From: CAZOWW01 sp964583765
Lineage (GTDB): Bacteria; Actinomycetota; Actinomycetes; Actinomycetales; Kineosporiaceae
Length of the DNA: 14,762 nucleotides
Assembly (NCBI GenBank): GCA_964583765.1
Contig: CAZOWW010000134.1
Span: 1 to 14,762, forward strand
Direction of reading: 5' to 3'
The translations under genes were made by a program, and so were the position numbers. Shown here in pieces: positions 1 to 7,620 of the stretch. The notes below the pieces were generated by a model that saw only the letters and a list, made by a program, of their open reading frames with translations, ran no database searches and was not told where the DNA came from. The stretch's first letter is position 1. Each line of letters starts with the position of its first letter.

Positions 1-502
1 ACTGGTAGAACGTCGCGGTGCCCTGGATCGAGGGCTGGTTGACCCGCTGGGTGCGATAGATGTCGTAGGTGCTGCCGTCGGTGGTCACCGAGCCCAGCCG
101 GGTGGCCCCGCTGCTGGGGTTGTAGCTGCCGTACCAGTCCACGATGTAGTACTCGACCAGCGGGTTGGTGAACCAGCCGTACAACGACAGGTAGCAGTTG
201 CCGTTGCAGTTGAAGCTGCCCGAGTAGTTCACGGTGTGGTCCGAGCCGGGCTTCCAGCCCTTGCCGACCACGATGTTCTGGGCGCCGCTGTTCCAGGTGG
301 CGCTGTACTGGCCACCGTTGCCCATCGTCATCGAACCACCGCCGGCCTGCTCCCAGAACGAGTAGAAGTACCCGTTGTTGGTACCGGTGGAGTTCGAGGT
401 CACGGTGGTGTCCGCGTGCGCGTCCAGGAGCCCGCTTCCCACGAACACAAGTGCGGTTGCCGAGGCCACGAGCAGTCGGCGGCCTCTGTGTTTGCCTAGC
501 AT
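1..502 (-). CDS. Secreted GH11 endo-1,4-beta-xylanase, 5' part (3' end beyond window)
   Basis: The first 167 residues are visible. Residues 1-30 form a signal peptide: basic n-region KHRGRR, hydrophobic core, and a likely AHA|D cleavage site. The mature part follows the GH11 beta-jelly-roll pattern: GYFYSFWEQAGG, YSATW, VGKGWKPG, LYGWFTNPLVEYYIVDWYG and TYDIYRTQRVNQPSI. E117 in PLVEYY is the family's catalytic nucleophile. The acid/base glutamate near the C-terminus lies outside the window, as would any carbohydrate-binding module. C99 and C103 (CNGNC) could form a disulfide. GH11 enzymes cleave internal beta-1,4 bonds of xylan outside the cell. The ATG at 502 is supported by AAAGGA 8 nt upstream (511-516). 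The gene has a long upstream region with tandem repeats and a distant promoter. The family call is firm; substrate detail is inferred from the family. Confidence 0.96.
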   Translation of the reverse strand, partial: MLGKHRGRRLLVASATALVFVGSGLLDAHADTTVTSNSTGTNNGYFYSFWEQAGGGSMTMGNGGQYSATWNSGAQNIVVGKGWKPGSDHTVNYSGSFNCNGNCYLSLYGWFTNPLVEYYIVDWYGSYNPSSGATRLGSVTTDGSTYDIYRTQRVNQPSIQGTATFYQ

Positions 503-763
503 CGGTGATGTCCTTTCCTGCACGCCACGCCCGTGGAGCCCTGCGGCAGAGCGGGGACAGGAACGTCCTGAGGCATCGGGACCCGCTTCATCGCGGTCGC
601 CCCGCCGGGCCGGTCGAACAGCGCCGGGCGAAGGTTCGGATGCGGACGCCGTCTGGAGGAGGTGACGTCCGTGCGGATCATGAGGCATCAGAACGGCGGA
701 TCGTTCTGCCGGATGGCTGCGGTCTCGGGTCGGTACATGCGGTCTCGGGTCATCCGGGAGGTT

Positions 764-962
764 CCGGTCACTCAGCAGTGCTCTCCCGGTCATTGGCTAA
801 TGCAGTCCCAGCCACCGAGTACTGGACTCCCGGTCACTGGATGTCACGGTCCCGGTCACTGGATGTTGCAGTCCCCGGTCGCTGGGTGTCGCGCTCTCGG
901 TCACTGGATGTCACAGTTCCGGTCACCAACCGATGCGCTCTCGGTCGCTGGATGATGACTGG
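764..962. repeat. Nine tandem copies of a 22-bp repeat upstream of the xylanase gene
   Basis: Units begin at 764, 786, 808, 830, 852, 875, 897, 919 and 941, so the period is exactly 22 bp except for one 23-bp unit (852-874). The best copies start CCGGTCACTGGATGT and end in CAGTC or CGCTC; the units at 764, 808 and 919 are the most diverged. The first 11 bases are an imperfect palindrome of form CCNGTNACNGG. A shorter duplication of GGTCTCGGGTC (721 and 741) adjoins the array. There is no coding signal across it, and 22 is not a multiple of three. It lies between the xylanase start and the likely promoter near 1019-1047, so it would be inside the mRNA leader if that promoter serves the xylanase. 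Confidence 0.9.
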
Positions 963-1018
963 GACTGGGCCGCCGGGCGCCCCTGCGGCAAGAACTGCCC
1001 GCGTCCGGCTGCGCAGCG

Positions 1019-1047
1019 AGGCTAGGTTCGCCGAAAATGAAAGTCAA
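1019..1047 (-). promoter_or_regulatory. Probable housekeeping-type promoter pointing toward the xylanase
   Basis: On the minus strand there is TTGACT (1042-1047), a 17-bp spacer, then TAGCCT (1019-1024). This is a close match to the actinobacterial vegetative consensus, in a small AT-rich patch within otherwise very GC-rich DNA. No gene starts soon after it on that strand other than the xylanase at 502. Transcription from about 1012 would give a leader of roughly 510 nt carrying the tandem repeats. Assignment to the xylanase is inference. Confidence 0.55.
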
Positions 1048-1049
1048 TA

Positions 1050-1061
1050 GTTAACGATAAC
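1050..1061. promoter_or_regulatory. LacI-family-like operator palindrome
   Basis: GTTAACGATAAC matches its own reverse complement at 10 of 12 positions and has the central CG step typical of LacI/GalR-family operators. It sits 3 bp upstream of the -35 element of the minus-strand promoter at 1019-1047. LacI-type regulators commonly control actinobacterial glycoside hydrolase genes, so a sugar-responsive role for the xylanase is plausible. No regulator gene is present in the window. Confidence 0.4.
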
Positions 1062-1187
1062 AATTCGAAGCTGAGGAGCTCACCGGGCGAGCGTTCCGGC
1101 TCTCTGCGCTGGTCAGAGGCTGGTAGCTGCTCGTGCCGCCCTCGCGCCCGCCGGGTGCGGCACCGATGGACTCGATCGCCACCGGAG

Positions 1188-1736
1188 TCAGATCGGGGTG
1201 GGCGCGGCCTGTGCGGCGACGTGCCCGCGGATCAGGTCGGCCGCCGTCTCGGGTAGGTCGGCGACAGGGTAGCCCGTAGGCGGGTGAGCGCGGGCTCGAG
1301 TCGTGGTAGGCCGCGAGGGCCTCGAGCACCAGGTGTTATCCGTCCAGGGCGAGGGCGACCCGCACCCGGTCACCCAGGTCCAAGAACCGGGCGTCCTCGA
1401 GGACGACACGCACGCCGCCCGCGCTGAGATCGCCCAGCGGTGGATGACCGCGTTGGTGACGCTCTCCGCCACCGAGACCCGCTCGTCGACGGTCGAGCAG
1501 GACCAGGCTCCGGCTCTGTGGCAACACCGATGGACACCGCCGTCCGGTGTCCCGCGGGCTGTCGTCCACGCCGCGGGTCCGCGCCGACGCCGGTCGAGTT
1601 CGCTACGAGGACACGCCATGCGCTCGGCATCCGACAGGGACTCCGATTGACGAAAGATCGCGTCAGCTCTTCGGAAGTGGTCCTCCCCGGACGCGACAAG
1701 CCGGACCAGCAGCTCTTGCACATCGGCCAGGCACAT
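1188..1736 (-). pseudogene. Decayed gene of unrecognised family
   Basis: A clear start exists: GGAGGA lies 6 nt before an ATG at 1736, followed by a plausible N-terminus (MCLADVQELLVRLVASGEDH, then HFRRADAIFRQSESLSDAERMA). Further on, coding-like sequence switches frame. SVAESVTNAVIHR is in the starting frame. VRVVLEDARFLDLGDRVRVA and then HLVLEALAAYHDS are in another frame, with a TAA at 1336 between them. YPVADLPETAADLIRGHVAA is back in the first frame and ends at 1188. At least two frame changes and one stop therefore break what looks like a single protein of about 180 residues. The segment AESVTNAVIH faintly recalls the N-box of anti-sigma ATPases, but the rest does not support that call. 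The orientation matches the xylanase. Confidence 0.4.
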
Positions 1737-2219
1737 GTGAAATCCTCCAGCCAAGACCATCCCGGTCTCGACCACCAACAGACACCAGATCCCCGCAGCC
1801 GAAGCAGCTCCTTAACCGCATCAGGGACCTCCCCTCGGTCTGAAGGTTTCACAGAGACCGGGAAAGCGCATCGAGCTGCACACGCGTTCTCATATTCATT
1901 TCACATCGAAACGAAGGCGACCAGACTTCCGGACAACCCCATCTCCCAGAGAACCTCCGAGGGCAGTTCCAGCCCCGATACCCATGAACGGTCCCTGATG
2001 AATCCCTGGATGTTGATGCCCACGCAGGTGAGCGTTTCCTGAGCCCGACGACGATGAAGGCATCACCAGGCACGGGACAGACTCACCACGCGCCCGCTGC
2101 CGACTTGTCCCGTCACTGCGATCAAGGAGCCCGATCCGCGGGCGCATCCCCGGGCACCCCTGGCGGGCATGCAGCGCCGGTCCCGCCGGCCTCCCGACCC
2201 CCGGCCCAGACCACACCCA
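1737..2219. other. Stretch with no supportable gene
   Basis: Both strands contain open frames, but they have low-complexity compositions (Pro/Arg/Ser-rich) typical of GC-rich non-coding DNA. None has a ribosome binding site with a convincing product. Base composition dips between about 1885 and 1960. Nothing else was recognised here. Confidence 0.5.
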
Positions 2220-2363
2220 TCAGGGTTGATCGCTGCCGTGCCGCTGGGCAGAGCGCATCCCGTCCCGGACGCCCAGCCGCACCGCCCAATAGATCACCAC
2301 ACCCAGGATCGCCAACGGCACCGCGTAGAACAGCAGGATGACCGCTTCAGCCACAGAGTTCAT
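2220..2363 (-). CDS. Small single-pass membrane protein (47 aa)
   Basis: The ORF encodes a 47-residue protein starting MNSVAEAVILLFYAVPLAIL. One strongly hydrophobic helix (about residues 5-28) is followed by a basic, soluble tail (RLGVRDGMRSAQRHG), giving a likely N-out/C-in single-span protein. Small proteins of this shape are common in actinomycetes without assigned function. There is no Shine-Dalgarno. Instead a -10-like TAGAGT (2371-2376) ends exactly 7 nt before the ATG, which suggests a leaderless message. The frame stays open further upstream, but that part is Gly/Asp-rich and lies antisense to a better-supported plus-strand gene. The divergent gene starts at 2433, leaving about 70 bp of shared promoter region. 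Confidence 0.55.
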   Translation of the reverse strand: MNSVAEAVILLFYAVPLAILGVVIYWAVRLGVRDGMRSAQRHGSDQP

Positions 2364-2370
2364 GCTGCGG

Positions 2371-2376
2371 ACTCTA
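2371..2376 (-). promoter_or_regulatory. -10 element TAGAGT, apparently leaderless
   Basis: TAGAGT fits the actinobacterial TANNNT rule and is followed by 7 nt and then the ATG at 2363. That places the transcription start at or next to the start codon. No convincing -35 is seen; GACAGG lies 17 bp upstream. Confidence 0.4.
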
Positions 2377-2432
2377 GCGGCGCCTGGTCCCGTCCTGTCG
2401 GTGATCCACATCCCGGCCCGGAGGCAACCATC

Positions 2433-2927
2433 GTGCCCGTCCCTCGCACCGTCATCCAACAACGCGCCGACGCCTGTCAGGCCTTCACCAAGGCCACCAC
2501 CGACAAGCGCACCGTCGTACCCGCCGGGCTCCCCCACGACTCGGGACCTGGAGACGAACCGCTCCCACGTCGAGTCCACCAGCGCCCGCCTGGTCCTGAC
2601 CGGGGACCCCAGCGGTTCGGCGCGATCGAGGCCGGCGGCGTCCTCGGCCTGCTCGACGGGCACGCCGAGACCCACACCCTGGCCGAGGTCCGCCGCATCC
2701 ACGAGGAGTGGGAGCGCCAGGCTTCACTCGAGCTGCGCGAGAGGAATCCCGAGGCGCTGGCCACCTACGACACCCACGGCCGGCTCCTGTCCTACGAGTC
2801 CGCGGGCGACGCGCTGGATGCCGCGGCCCAGGCCGCCGTCACCGCCGATTCACCATCTCGGGAGGCTCAGCTGCCCGCCGCTGACTCTGCCGGCAGGCCA
2901 CCCAAAGGCGCCACACGATCGCCGTGA
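2433..2927 (+). CDS. Hypothetical protein with two compensating frameshifts
   Basis: GTG at 2433 has an excellent ribosome binding site (GGAGG, 2420-2424, 8 nt spacing). Coding-like sequence runs VIQQRADACQAFTKATTDKR in the first frame. It moves to the +1 frame for DLETNRSHVESTSARLVLTG (about 2545-2606). It then returns to the first frame for FGAIEAGGVLGLLDGHAETH, the helical stretch AEVRRIHEEWERQASLELRE, and GDALDAAAQAAV. Read without correction, the middle becomes a Pro/Arg-rich nonsense segment. The two shifts, near 2533-2545 and 2606-2616, cancel, so the unshifted frame stays open to 2927. The tail after about 2850 overlaps the convergent gene and is probably read-through. Either the gene is decaying or the assembly has two small indels. 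No family was recognised; the helical, charged composition suggests a soluble protein. Confidence 0.5.
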   Translation: MPVPRTVIQQRADACQAFTKATTDKRTVVPAGLPHDSGPGDEPLPRRVHQRPPGPDRGPQRFGAIEAGGVLGLLDGHAETHTLAEVRRIHEEWERQASLELRERNPEALATYDTHGRLLSYESAGDALDAAAQAAVTADSPSREAQLPAADSAGRPPKGATRSP

Positions 2928-3291
2928 TCCACCACGTCAGTGCCGCAACAGGGATCAAGATACTGCGCCAGTCGTAGGTCCGGCCGCCGAACTGAGCGGG
3001 TCGCTCGTACACCCACCAGTCCAGCGGGCTCGCCGCCAAGACCAAGGCAGCGGACAGGACGACGATCGGCCAGCTGACTCGGTCCCGGAAGACGTGCCAC
3101 CCAGCCCACATCGAAGCGAGCCCGAACACGAAGATCAAGAGACCGACGGCGCGCCCACCTCGCACATGACCGGTGACCAGGTCGTACACCGCACCTGCCG
3201 TGAACATGCCGCCGCCCAGCAGCAGCCAGAACACGAACAGCCAGTCTCCCCGCAGCCCCCTGCCCGGCAACCAACGCGCCTCACCGCTCAC
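2839..3291 (-). CDS. Four-helix integral membrane protein, function unknown
   Basis: 150 residues. Hydrophobic segments at about 17-37, 49-66, 73-91 and 110-132 are separated by short Arg/Asp/Tyr-rich loops, with a basic C-terminal tail (RQSQRRAAEPPEMVNRR). No enzymatic motif or named domain was recognised. The start is GTG at 3291, chosen because the hydrophobic core and the basic N-terminus (ARWLPGRGLRG) follow directly. Only a weak CAGG lies about 9 nt upstream. It converges on the plus-strand gene beginning at 2433 and overlaps its apparent 3' end by 89 bp. The coding character is clear from the regular amphipathic and hydrophobic pattern, which the overlapping frames lack. Confidence 0.7.
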   Translation of the reverse strand: MSGEARWLPGRGLRGDWLFVFWLLLGGGMFTAGAVYDLVTGHVRGGRAVGLLIFVFGLASMWAGWHVFRDRVSWPIVVLSAALVLAASPLDWWVYERPAQFGGRTYDWRSILIPVAALTWWITAIVWRLWVACRQSQRRAAEPPEMVNRR

Positions 3292-3386
3292 AGTCGCACC
3301 TGCCGATCATCCACCTGCGCCCGCGCGCACGACCGCAAGCGCCAGTGTGACGCCTCCCTCGCGGCAGGACGGCCAAGCGTTCCGAA

Positions 3387-3590
3387 TCACACCGACCAAG
3401 GCACCAGGAACGTGGACGACCGGGGTCGACTGCGAGCCTCCGGGCGAGGTACCCCGGGCGCGACGTTGGGGCCAGCGAACATCCCCGACGCCCCCACCAC
3501 CGCGTACGAGAGGACCAGGGCCTGTCGGTAGCGATCCGCGCCGAGCGACCGGTGCCGCCGCAGGCGTGATCCGAGCAGGGCCCGGCCCAT
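3387..3590 (-). CDS. Possible small protein with one hydrophobic segment
   Basis: An ATG at 3590 opens a 67-residue frame starting MGRALLGSRLRRHRSLGADR. A hydrophobic stretch ALVLSYAVVGASGMFAG and a Pro/Arg-rich tail follow. The basic-then-hydrophobic layout suggests a small membrane protein, but there is no clear ribosome binding site. Parts of this DNA recur elsewhere. The RLRRHR-x-x-GADRY coding stretch is matched near 10890-10945 (also minus strand), and the following segment is matched near 8849-8935. The gene may therefore be the most complete copy of a segment that survives only as pieces at the other two sites, or it may simply overlie a repeated non-coding element. Function unknown. 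Confidence 0.35.
   Translation of the reverse strand: MGRALLGSRLRRHRSLGADRYRQALVLSYAVVGASGMFAGPNVAPGVPRPEARSRPRSSTFLVPWSV
3434..3515. repeat. Dispersed repeat, copy 1 (partner at 8849-8935)
   Basis: It shares GAGCCT, CGGGCGAGGT, CCCGGGCGCGACGTTGG, CCCACCACCGCG and ACGAGAGG in the same order with 8849-8935, with small indels; identity by eye is near 80 percent. At the second site the repeat runs directly into the ribosome binding site of a small gene. Here the downstream sequence diverges and no such gene follows. Confidence 0.65.
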
Positions 3591-3626
3591 CTGGGTATGT
3601 GCACCGCGACGCATGCTCACCGACCT

Positions 3627-3650
3627 CGGGATCGGGATCGGGATCGGGGA
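3627..3650. repeat. Short tandem GGGATC repeat
   Basis: The hexamer CGGGAT/ATCGGG is repeated four times in a row. On the minus strand it would read as alternating Pro-Ile. No function is apparent. It lies upstream of the possible small gene ending at 3387. Confidence 0.7.
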
Positions 3651-3809
3651 CATCCTCCACCCGCGCAGCATGCCCACCCGGGGCCACAGGCATCGTGGAC
3701 GCAGGCTCCGCCATGGAACGCGATCTCCAACTCTCACCCTCAGAACTCAGTAATAAGCACCGCTGAGGTGTCTCACGAGAGGTTAGAGGGATACCCAGAA
3801 GGTTCAGGC

Positions 3810-3823
3810 CCCGGCCGACCGGG
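3810..3823 (-). terminator. Possible hairpin at the 3' end of the GGDEF gene
   Basis: CCCGG (3810-3814) and CCGGG (3819-3823) pair around a 4-nt loop, beginning right after the TGA stop. The stem is short and no U-tract follows, so this is only a candidate. Confidence 0.25.
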
Positions 3824-3824
3824 C

Positions 3825-5624
3825 TCAGGACCGGGCGGACCGGTGCGGCGGGCTCGGCACACCTCGGAGTCCGCCGCCCCTGTCCATGCCCTGCTGGATG
3901 TCGTCGTCCGGTGCCAGGTCCGCGGAGTCGGCACTGTGCCGTGGGCCCGTCCGGGCGTGGGGAATCGGATGGTCCGCTCGTGAGGCACGGCGCGGCGGAG
4001 GCCCGACCACCTGGTTGCGGCCGTGCTGCTTGGCGGCCAGGAGCCGGCGATCGGCCAGGGCCAACAGATCGATACCGGACGACGCCTCGGTGCCCAGCGC
4101 CACGCCCAGACTCGCCGTGACGGCCAGACCGGGGGCCAGAGCGGTCCAGTCGTGGCGCTGGATGCTCCGCCGAACCCGCTCGGCCAGGGCGAGCACGTTG
4201 CGGCGCGTGGCGCCCGGCATCACGAAGACGAACTCCTCGCCCCCGAACCGCAGGGCCGTGTCCGCGAGACGGCAGTTCGTGCGCAGCAGGTGCGCCAACT
4301 GCCGGAGGACCGCATCGCCGACCAGGTGCGAGTGGCCATCGTTAATCCGCTTGAAATGGTCCACGTCCAGGAGCACCACCGAGCAGCCCTGCAGGTCCGA
4401 GGCGAGCAGTTGCTCCAGGCGACGCCGGTTCGGCAGGCCGGTCAACGGATCCTCCAGGACCTGACGAGCCAGGGCGGCGGACTGCTGGTTGAGGGTCTCG
4501 TTGGAGCGCTCCAGGGCCATCGTGCGGGACTCCAGGGCGTTGGCCCGTGCTTGGGCCTGGGCGGTCTCCAGCCGTACCGCCGCGACGCTGGCAGCGCGTT
4601 GTGCCTGTTCGCTGTTCTGCTCGGAGATCAGGAAGAGGAGCCGCTTGTAGTGATCCAGGGCCCCCCGCAGATCGCCCATCTCCTCCAGGAGATTCGCGAG
4701 TATCCGGCGGGCGACGATGTCGTGCTGGCGGGTGGGCGCCTCGGCAACACTTCGAGCCAGGAGCTCCGCGGCCTCCGGACGGCGTCCCAGGCCGGCCAGG
4801 AGGATCCCGCGGGTCTCCCAGTGGTGCACCCGATTGGCGATCGAGTCGAGCCTCGGGTCCGCGGGCCAGGTGTCCAGCAAGTCCAGGCCCGCCTGGTGTC
4901 GGCCCAGGTCCCCGAGCAGTTCGGCGAGATTGGCCACGCTGGTGTTCTCCCCGCGCCGGTTGCCCGCGGTTCGGGCAAGGAGCATGGCAGTCCGGGACAG
5001 CGTCGCGGCCTGCTCGTTCCGTTCCCGGGCCCGTGCGTGGTCACCGCGCTCACTGTCCTGGAGGGCCATCTGGCTGTGCACGAATGAGAGGGTCTCGATC
5101 GCTGTGCTCTCGGCCACCGCATCCCCCAGCAGTCGGGTGGTCTCCCGGTACCGCTCGCCGAATTCCATCGCTTTGTCCCACTGCTGCAGGACGGCGTAGA
5201 CATTGGTCATCGCTCGGGTCGCCGAAGCTGTCGCCTCCAGGTCGCCGCTCGCCTCGGCGGCTTCCATTGCCTGGAGGCCCTCTTCCAGGGCTCCGGCGCT
5301 GTCGCCGACGTCGATCAGGATCCGGGTGGCGACCTCGCGGGCCTGGGCCATCGGCCGTGGGTCTCCGATCGCCTCGCTCAAGGCGATCGCCGCGGTTGCT
5401 TGTTCCATCGCCTGGGCCGGTTCGAGTCGGATGTACAGCACTCGGGCCAGGAACGCGATCGCCCGCGCATGCCCGCCCTCGTCGTCGGCCGAGCGTGCCG
5501 CGACCACGGCCTGCTCGGCCAACACCTTGGCCGTATCCAGGTCGGAGCCGTTCAGCGCAGACTCAGCCGCTGCCAGCACCGCGCCCGGCGAGTGGCCGGG
5601 CACCTCCGCGAGCGGGTCGGACAT
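3825..5624 (-). CDS. TPR-GGDEF diguanylate cyclase
   Basis: 599 residues, with no signal peptide or membrane segment, so cytoplasmic. Residues about 15-335 are alpha-helical TPR-type repeats (for example AEQAVVAARSADDEGGHARA and LLDTWPADPRLDSIANRVHH). A coiled-coil linker follows (about 338-388, rich in AQAQARANALESRTMALERS). A complete GGDEF domain spans about 389-543: DPLTGLPNRR, LLDVDHFKRIND (metal-binding D420) and RFGGEEF (461-465). RLAD (452-455) stands five residues before GGEEF, the canonical RxxD inhibitory I-site. The enzyme should make cyclic di-GMP from two GTP and be subject to product inhibition. The TPR part probably senses or docks a partner. There is no EAL domain. The last 55 residues are disordered. 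The start at 5624 has GGAGGA at 5633-5638. It is divergent from a broken FIST-domain gene, a usual partner of signalling enzymes. Confidence 0.95.
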   Translation of the reverse strand: MSDPLAEVPGHSPGAVLAAAESALNGSDLDTAKVLAEQAVVAARSADDEGGHARAIAFLARVLYIRLEPAQAMEQATAAIALSEAIGDPRPMAQAREVATRILIDVGDSAGALEEGLQAMEAAEASGDLEATASATRAMTNVYAVLQQWDKAMEFGERYRETTRLLGDAVAESTAIETLSFVHSQMALQDSERGDHARARERNEQAATLSRTAMLLARTAGNRRGENTSVANLAELLGDLGRHQAGLDLLDTWPADPRLDSIANRVHHWETRGILLAGLGRRPEAAELLARSVAEAPTRQHDIVARRILANLLEEMGDLRGALDHYKRLLFLISEQNSEQAQRAASVAAVRLETAQAQARANALESRTMALERSNETLNQQSAALARQVLEDPLTGLPNRRRLEQLLASDLQGCSVVLLDVDHFKRINDGHSHLVGDAVLRQLAHLLRTNCRLADTALRFGGEEFVFVMPGATRRNVLALAERVRRSIQRHDWTALAPGLAVTASLGVALGTEASSGIDLLALADRRLLAAKQHGRNQVVGPPPRRASRADHPIPHARTGPRHSADSADLAPDDDIQQGMDRGGGLRGVPSPPHRSARS

Positions 5625-5632
5625 GGTTCCGG

Positions 5633-5638
5633 TCCTCC
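5633..5638 (-). promoter_or_regulatory. Ribosome binding site of the GGDEF gene
   Basis: GGAGGA on the minus strand, 8 nt before the ATG at 5624. It fixes the start against other in-frame candidates downstream. Confidence 0.75.
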
Positions 5639-5911
5639 GATCAGGTCACAGGATCTATCGGCCGTGCTCTCGCGCACCGTGAGAGTGCCGAGCCCGCACC
5701 TTCCCGGAACCAGCTGCCACGTGTTGGGCCTCGGTCATGGCGCGGGGGCCGGCCGGGCGCCGAGCATGCGCGGATCGGCGGGCACCACGAGTTCGTCGCG
5801 GAGCGCGGAAGGAGCGGAGGAATTCCCGACCCTCCCGCCCGTAGGGCAGGAGCCCGTCCGCGGGGCAGGACGAAGCTCAAGGGCTCGGACGGCGGTACCG
5901 ACCCCACGGAC

Positions 5912-6300
5912 ATGGATCACGACACCGCCGGTACGACGGATCGTTGGGCGGGCGTCGACCGGAGCATGGCCGCCGACGGGTACCAGGCCGGCGCGGATGC
6001 GCAGCAACGCAGGTAGGTCGCAAAAGCCCCGTCGACCAAACTGCTGATCGTCTTCGTCTCGGCCCTCGACGACGCGGAGGCCGTGCTGGACGGCAGCTGC
6101 TCGGTGACGCCCGACGACGTGCTCGTCGTCGGGGCGACGTCCATGGGAGAGATTACCCGGGGCGGACCCGGGCTGGAGATCATGGCATGGGTGCTGCCGT
6201 CGTGGCGATGGCGCTGGGCGGCGCAGGATTCTCGGCCAACTCCTGCGTGGTCCGGGACGCGAGCGTCGATCGCCTGCAGTCGAGAGAGCGCCGCACTCAA
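5912..6300 (+). pseudogene. Broken FIST N-domain sensor gene
   Basis: The N-terminal half of a FIST domain is readable but interrupted. From ATG 5912: DRWAGVDRSMAADGYQAGAD, then an in-frame TAG at 6014-6016. The same frame continues with KLLIVFVSALDDAEAVLDG and PDDVLVVGATSMGEITRGGP, the hallmark FIST strand plus 'VVGxTxxGEI' motif. Near 6170-6185 it moves to another frame for MGAAVVAMALGGAGFSANSC and VVRDASVDRLQS, after which homology stops. A full FIST_N/FIST_C protein is usually near 400 residues; only about 130 remain. FIST domains are proposed small-ligand sensors and are often encoded beside GGDEF proteins or histidine kinases. The position, divergent from the GGDEF gene 288 bp away, fits such a pair. 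One stop, one frameshift and loss of the 3' part make it non-functional. Confidence 0.75.
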
Positions 6301-6544
6301 AGCCGATCACCTCGAGTTCCGGGACTGACCCGCCTCCTGAAGTTGTCAACCTGCGGCGGCCCCACGGGGCCACGTTGCGATCGCTGGGCCTGGCACCCGA
6401 CGTCGCCCGTCTCACTCCCCCACCTGATCTTCACCAGCGAGACAGGTGGGACTCCCCGGAACAGAACCGGACACGTGAGCAGCCTCCGAACCGGTCCTCG
6501 CAGCCTTCACCGGCATCCGTCGACCGGTTTCCACTACACCCGCT
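6301..6544. other. Non-coding stretch between the FIST remnant and the first att-like scar
   Basis: No frame has coding character. It joins the truncated FIST gene to the recombination-site-like DNA starting near 6545. The abrupt end of FIST homology around 6300 may mark an old recombination or deletion junction. Confidence 0.45.
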
Positions 6545-6793
6545 GGCTACACACAGCACAGGCAAGAAGCCCTCTTCCCGGAGGAAAATGGCCTATGACC
6601 TGCGACTTACTTGGTAACGGGGGCAGGATTTGAACCTGCGACCTCTGGGTTATGAGGTGCCGATCACGCTTCCCGACCGTTCGCAGTCGGCGCAGCAGGC
6701 ATGCCTTGACCTGCCGAAGCGCTCTGACGCCGACCCAGGCGTCTCGCGTCGTCCCACCAGTTCCGCACGGTCTCGGTTACCGATCGGGTTACC
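6545..6793. mobile_element. att-like site 1: tRNA 3' half with flanking arm-type repeats
   Basis: The core is the initiator-tRNA-like 3' half at 6612-6656. GGCTACA lies at 6545 on one side. On the other side GGTTACC occurs at 6775 and 6787, 12 bp apart and in the same orientation, preceded by CGCACGGTCT. The same arrangement recurs at 9194-9502. Tyrosine integrases of actinomycete elements use tRNA 3' ends as cores and short repeated arm sites on both sides, which this layout resembles. No integrase gene is in the window, so this is a scar or one end of an element. Confidence 0.55.
6612..6656 (-). other. 3' half of an initiator tRNA(Met)-like sequence
   Basis: On the minus strand it reads CTCATAACCC, then AGAGGTCGCAGG, TTCAAATCCTGC (T-arm with loop TTCAAAT), CCCCGTT, A and CCA. 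The anticodon loop CTCATAA and the CCC 3' stem match bacterial initiator tRNA. Upstream of the anticodon loop the bases (GATCGGCAC) do not pair with the 3' stem, and no D-arm or 5' acceptor strand is present. It is therefore a half gene starting at the anticodon loop, the usual product of integration into a tRNA gene, and not a functional tRNA. Confidence 0.75.
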
Positions 6794-7032
6794 AATCGCG
6801 AGCCTCGGTACGGCGTCCTCGCACCGTCGGGAACCTCGATGGGACAGAGCTCATGCCAGGACGCCTGCGGATCCAGGCCTCAGGCGAGCCATCTGCGCGT
6901 ACTGCGGCTGAGACTTCGGGTCGCCGTACGACGAAACGACGGGACGACGCGAACCATGATCCATTCCTGACCATGCCCTGCGCACTCGGGCCTGCGGGTT
7001 CCGCAGTCCTGTCCGAACCTGCGTCCCGCTCG
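6657..7032. other. Gene-free stretch between the tRNA remnant and the toxin-antitoxin operon
   Basis: It holds the paired arm-type repeats at 6775-6793. No open frame here has coding character or a ribosome binding site. Nothing else was recognised. Confidence 0.5.
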
Positions 7033-7038
7033 TATGCT
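7033..7038 (+). promoter_or_regulatory. -10 element TATGCT of the relBE operon, probably leaderless
   Basis: TATGCT fits TANNNT and is followed by 7 nt and then the ATG at 7046, which has no Shine-Dalgarno. Inverted GCTCG/CGAGC half-sites surround the start (7028-7032 and 7050-7054) and could bind the antitoxin for autoregulation. Confidence 0.5.
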
Positions 7039-7045
7039 CGAGAAC

Positions 7046-7342
7046 ATGAGCGAGCAGCCGATCACCGTCTCCGCCGACGACCTGGACGCGGCCGGTCGGC
7101 AGGCCGCGGCCTGGCAGAGCGCCGTCCAACGCGCCGAATACGGCGAGACCGTCGCCGTCATCGCCCACGGCGAGCACGTCGCCGACGTCGTGCCCTCGGG
7201 AGAACTCGACCGCCTCCGGGAGACCATCCAGGTCCTGTCCGACAACGACCTCGTCCGGGCCCTCGCGGATCTCACGCCCCAGGTTCGCGGTCGCGAGGCC
7301 ATCCGCGCCCTGATGACCGAGCGCCTCCGCCGCGAGCAGTAG
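7046..7342 (+). CDS. Phd/YefM-type antitoxin
   Basis: 98 residues from ATG 7046. The N-terminal half has the Phd/YefM pattern of short strands and helices that bind operator DNA: ITVSADDLDA, then GETVAVIAHGEHVADVVPSG. It is followed by LDRLRETIQVLSDNDLVRAL, typical of the family's central helix. The charged C-terminal tail (IRALMTERLRREQ) would wrap the toxin. An in-frame ATG at 7034 would add four residues, but it falls inside the likely -10 element, so 7046 is preferred. The stop overlaps the GTG of the toxin gene by one base (TAGTG), the usual translational coupling. Such antitoxins repress their own promoter alone or in complex with toxin. Confidence 0.85.
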   Translation: MSEQPITVSADDLDAAGRQAAAWQSAVQRAEYGETVAVIAHGEHVADVVPSGELDRLRETIQVLSDNDLVRALADLTPQVRGREAIRALMTERLRREQ

Positions 7343-7620
7343 TGATCGAGCCCTACGAGGTCGACCTCACCCGCGCTGCGCGACGAGCCCTCGCCGAGGA
7401 CCTTCCCCTCGACGTCGCCATCGGCGTCACCGATTTCCTCACAGGCCCGCTGGCCGAGAACCCTCACCGCGTGGGCAAGGAACTCGACACGCCGCTCTCC
7501 GGAGTCCGCTCCGCCCGTGTCATGCGCGAATGGCGCATTCTCTATCGGATCGACGAATCCACCCACCGCATCCTCGTCCAGGCGGTGGGCCACCGCAGGG
7601 ACATCTACCGCACCCGCTGA
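7342..7620 (+). CDS. RelE/ParE-family toxin
   Basis: 92 residues from GTG 7342, which overlaps the antitoxin stop by one base. The RelE fold is clear: early PYEVDLTRAARRAL, a central helical part, basic VGKELDTPLSGVRSARVMRE, then WRILYRIDE, and the C-terminal VQAVGHRRDIYRTR characteristic of RelE/StbE toxins (H84, R85, R86 and Y89 near the active surface). RelE members cleave mRNA at the ribosome, whereas ParE members poison gyrase. The basic and aromatic C-terminal residues favour RelE, but this is inference. The toxin is intact and full length for the family. The pair lies between the two att-like scars and may help stabilise that segment. Confidence 0.9.
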   Translation: MIEPYEVDLTRAARRALAEDLPLDVAIGVTDFLTGPLAENPHRVGKELDTPLSGVRSARVMREWRILYRIDESTHRILVQAVGHRRDIYRTR